From assembly GCF_003807585.1 (NCBI RefSeq), contig NZ_RMBX01000011.1, positions 1 to 64,000 of the forward strand: a stretch of DNA of 64,000 nucleotides, written 5' to 3'. A program made the translations under genes and the position numbers. The notes below the pieces were generated by a model. It was not told the origin of the DNA. It ran no database searches and was given only the letters and a program-made list of their open reading frames with translations. Numbering within the stretch: the first letter of the stretch is position 1; each line of letters starts with the position of its first letter. Origin of the DNA: Chitinophaga barathri. GTDB taxonomy: Bacteria; Bacteroidota; Bacteroidia; Chitinophagales; Chitinophagaceae. This document shows positions 61,943 through 64,000 of the stretch, in pieces.

Positions 61943-62371
61943 ATGGAACAGGAACTTTTTACAGCACTCGCGGATCATTTATCGGAAAATTATCCTGAAG
62001 TGGCTCTGATGTTGCCCATGGATGTTTCGGTAACTCAATATCTGTGGGATAAGGTACATAATGTTTTGCCGCTGGCGGATCAGCTGAGCGCAGAGGGAAT
62101 GGATAAGAAATCCGTCATCAGCTCATGCCTGGATGCAATGACCGTGGGCCTGCAACCATCGAGATACCAGTATATAAATGGCGTCATGAAAGATGAATTC
62201 CCGCAGGAGTATGAGGAACTTGAGAAAGAGGGGGTTTTGAAATTCGAAATCCTCACTTTGATTGAGGTTTGCGCAGGAACGTTTGAATCCTTTTCATTTT
62301 CTCACCAAACTTTAAACAGCAATTTGCTTCGGCACGCCATTATCGCAGTCATTCACCATCACATTTTATAA
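61943..62371 (+). CDS. Hypothetical protein in the transfer operon
   Basis: 142 residues, soluble, helical, acidic. No known family. It lies 9 bp after traE and 2 bp before traF, so it is cotranscribed and translationally close. In CTnDOT-type elements these two are adjacent, so this is an insertion of a gene within a conserved pair. Confidence 0.7.
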   Translation: MEQELFTALADHLSENYPEVALMLPMDVSVTQYLWDKVHNVLPLADQLSAEGMDKKSVISSCLDAMTVGLQPSRYQYINGVMKDEFPQEYEELEKEGVLKFEILTLIEVCAGTFESFSFSHQTLNSNLLRHAIIAVIHHHIL

Positions 62372-62373
62372 TT

Positions 62374-62694
62374 ATGAACAGTGTTTACACGGTCAATAAG
62401 GGTATTAATAAAAGCATTGAGTTTCGAGGGTTGAGGGCGCAATACATTTGGTACTTCGCCGGGGGAGTAATGGCCTTGTTGATCTTGTTTTCACTGATGT
62501 ATATCATCGGTATCAATACCTACGTTAGCATGATTGTGATTTTGGCATCTGGTACATACCTGGTGATAAAAGTATATCAGTTGAGTGACAAGTATGGTGA
62601 ACACGGAATGATGAAGGCGGCCGCGCGGCTTCGTGTGCCGAAATCGGTTAAATGCCGGAGTAGGAAGGTGTTTATGTTAATAGAAAGGAGTTGA
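62374..62694 (+). CDS. traF: TraF (DUF4133) conjugation protein
   Basis: 106 residues, two membrane segments (about 28-70, YIWYFAGGVMALLILFSLMY and VSMIVILASGTYLVIKVYQL) with the N-terminal NKGINKSIEFRGL and C-terminal KYGEHGMMKAAARLRVP typical of DUF4133. VirB3-like inner-membrane subunit of the transfer channel. Confidence 0.9.
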   Translation: MNSVYTVNKGINKSIEFRGLRAQYIWYFAGGVMALLILFSLMYIIGINTYVSMIVILASGTYLVIKVYQLSDKYGEHGMMKAAARLRVPKSVKCRSRKVFMLIERS

Positions 62695-62698
62695 GAAA

Positions 62699-63262
62699 AT
62701 GGAAAGGATATTACCAACAGTAACTATAAAAAATGAGCAATATCTGGTTGATCTGAAAAGCAACCAGCTGGTTTCCGCCAATCAAGCGGATGGTGTTGAT
62801 AATCTAAGTTTGGACGATTTTGAAATAATGGTGCATGAGAATTATCAGTTCTACGGTTATTATCATTTGTTGGATAAACAAATGGTATTCTTTGATCCGA
62901 AAATCTGCGAGTTGCCTGAAGATGTTATAGCGGTGGTACTGCCCAGAGCAAGTGAGATTGATCCAATTGCCTGGGCTGAGATGCATGGAAGAACATATGA
63001 CAAGGAGAATGATGGGCCTGTACCGGATAAAATTGAAGCAATCATTATTCCGATCGAAGAAAGTGACCTGGCTGTACTCGTCGAGGAAAATAGATGTATA
63101 AAGCATAATCGCGGTCTTTCAGATATAGAAAATGTCAATGATGTGCAGAAGCAAGACAATGCAGATCGAAAGACTGAGCTAACTGCTGAGGAAAAAGAAA
63201 AGATTATAGGAAAAGTAGAAAAAAAATTGACCAGAGGTAAGTCAAAAGGTCAAGGCATGTAA
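62699..63262 (+). CDS. Hypothetical protein between TraF and TraG
   Basis: 187 residues, soluble; N-terminal ITIKNEQYLVDLKSNQLV-like entry (about residues 8-28), acidic and helical, ending in a basic tail (KKLTRGKSKGQG). Not recognised. It starts 4 bp after the traF stop and ends 19 bp before traG, so it is part of the transfer operon. Confidence 0.6.
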   Translation: MERILPTVTIKNEQYLVDLKSNQLVSANQADGVDNLSLDDFEIMVHENYQFYGYYHLLDKQMVFFDPKICELPEDVIAVVLPRASEIDPIAWAEMHGRTYDKENDGPVPDKIEAIIIPIEESDLAVLVEENRCIKHNRGLSDIENVNDVQKQDNADRKTELTAEEKEKIIGKVEKKLTRGKSKGQGM

Positions 63263-63281
63263 AGACAGAAAAAGTGTGAGA

Positions 63282-64000
63282 ATGGAAAAGTGTTTGAGTG
63301 ATATTCTGCCAATTATGGCGGTCGAAAATGATTGCATCCTTTCAAAGATGGGCGACATAACGGTGGCATTCAGCGTGGAACTTCCTGAAATATTTTCGCT
63401 CGGAGAAGACGATTACGAGAATTTGCACCAGGCTTGGGTAAAGGCGATCAAAGTTTTACCGAAACACAGTGTGCTGCATAAGCAAGATTGGTTTACGGAA
63501 AATAAATATTCACCTGATAAAAGTGCAAAACGAAGTTTTCTGACCGAAAGAAGTGATTCATACTTTGCTGGCCGTCCATTCTTAGATCACGCCTGTTTTA
63601 TCATGCTGACGAAAAAGCCGGCTCAGCGTAAACCGGTAAACAGTATGTTCTCTTCTTTGATCAGGCATTCGATTGTGCCTGCCGAAACGCTTGACGCCGA
63701 GCAGTTGAGAAATTTCCTGGATGTATGCGGTCAATTTAAACGAATACTGGAGGATAGCGGGATGATCAAACTGACCAGGCTTCGTGATCATGAGCTGACC
63801 AGCTCTCGACGAGAATTCGGGCTGATAGAAAGATACTGCTCCCTTTCAGAGAAAAAAGATTCAAGGTTATTCAAGGACATCAGTTTTTCGGATGATATCA
63901 AAATCGGGGATCAGCACCTTCAGGTTTACTCGTTAGGTGACGTGGAGGATCTTCCTGCATTATGCGGGTCGAGGATCACTTATGAAAAATATAGTACAGA
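63282..64000 (+). CDS. traG: TraG (VirB4-like) conjugation ATPase, 5' part
   Basis: Starts at the ATG at 63282 and stays open to the window end (239 codons seen). The N-terminal part (LPIMAVENDCILSKMGDITV; AFSVELPEIFSLGEDDYENL) is typical of the TraG family of Bacteroidota, the VirB4-like ATPase that powers transfer; the Walker motifs lie beyond the window. It is the last gene visible. Confidence 0.85.
   Translation, partial: MEKCLSDILPIMAVENDCILSKMGDITVAFSVELPEIFSLGEDDYENLHQAWVKAIKVLPKHSVLHKQDWFTENKYSPDKSAKRSFLTERSDSYFAGRPFLDHACFIMLTKKPAQRKPVNSMFSSLIRHSIVPAETLDAEQLRNFLDVCGQFKRILEDSGMIKLTRLRDHELTSSRREFGLIERYCSLSEKKDSRLFKDISFSDDIKIGDQHLQVYSLGDVEDLPALCGSRITYEKYST

Larger units (their letters stand above)
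25142..64000. mobile_element. Integrative conjugative element, left part (incomplete)
   Basis: Starting at tRNA-Ser, the region holds a tyrosine integrase, a mobilisation block (coupling protein, relaxase, accessory protein, candidate oriT), rteC and the first transfer genes (DUF4134 TraE, DUF4133 TraF, TraG). This is the gene set of Bacteroidota conjugative transposons related to the CTnDOT type in its transfer genes. Base composition is more AT-rich than in the preceding chromosome. The right end, the remaining tra genes (TraI-TraQ) and attR are beyond 64000. The cargo includes a terpene synthase unit and a SusC/SusD-MauE unit. Confidence 0.9.

Overview
The window comes from a Bacteroidota chromosome, most likely Chitinophaga or a close relative in the Chitinophagaceae. 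The evidence is the FecI/FecR-SusC/SusD cassette, the STN-type SusC, the Bacteroidota-type conjugation genes (RteC, DUF4134/TraE, DUF4133/TraF, TraG), the DUF1080/HEAT protein beside a Tat-exported Gfo/Idh/MocA oxidoreductase, and a TAnnTTTG-type promoter element. Species cannot be fixed from the sequence alone.

Region 1 (1-25079) looks like ordinary chromosome, visibly GC-richer than what follows. It opens with a gene-free block of short tandem repeats. Then come a nucleoside hydrolase, a lipoprotein, a DinB protein, tRNA-Arg(UCU), ung, a PlsC-type acyltransferase, a VOC protein, a nucleotidyltransferase and an AraC regulator. A sugar-oxidation pair follows (oxidoreductase plus a HEAT/double-DUF1080 protein). 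After that are a coiled-coil surface protein, MsrA, a MutS2 homologue without a Smr domain, and an AraC regulator followed by a three-gene RND efflux operon.

Region 2 (about 25142-64000, running off the window) is the left part of an integrative conjugative element (ICE). It sits at the 3' end of tRNA-Ser(UGA), with a tyrosine recombinase gene about 260 bp inside. Minus-strand mobilisation genes (VirD4-like coupling protein, relaxase, relaxase accessory protein, Toprim protein, with a candidate oriT between the last two) lie near 35-39.7 kb. Plus-strand transfer genes begin after rteC at 61 kb and are cut by the window end inside TraG (VirB4-like ATPase). Between them are DUF932 and other small conserved-looking element genes.

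The ICE carries two notable cargo blocks. The first (30.5-34.7 kb) holds a class I terpene synthase with complete DDxxD, NSE and RY motifs. It lies between an OmpR-type response regulator and a membrane hybrid histidine kinase, next to a small DNA-binding protein and four evenly spaced GTCA-N3-TGAC dyads. The second (46.2-57.8 kb) is an ECF sigma/anti-sigma/SusC/SusD/thioredoxin cassette. It converges on an operon of a MauE-like redox membrane protein plus five tandem paralogues of a small exported protein with an invariant C-x6-C pair, one of them a pseudogene. I propose this as one redox-linked export/uptake system of unknown substrate. A Crp/Fnr-family gene is followed by two abutting TGTGA-N6-TCACA-type sites upstream of rteC, suggesting regulated transfer.
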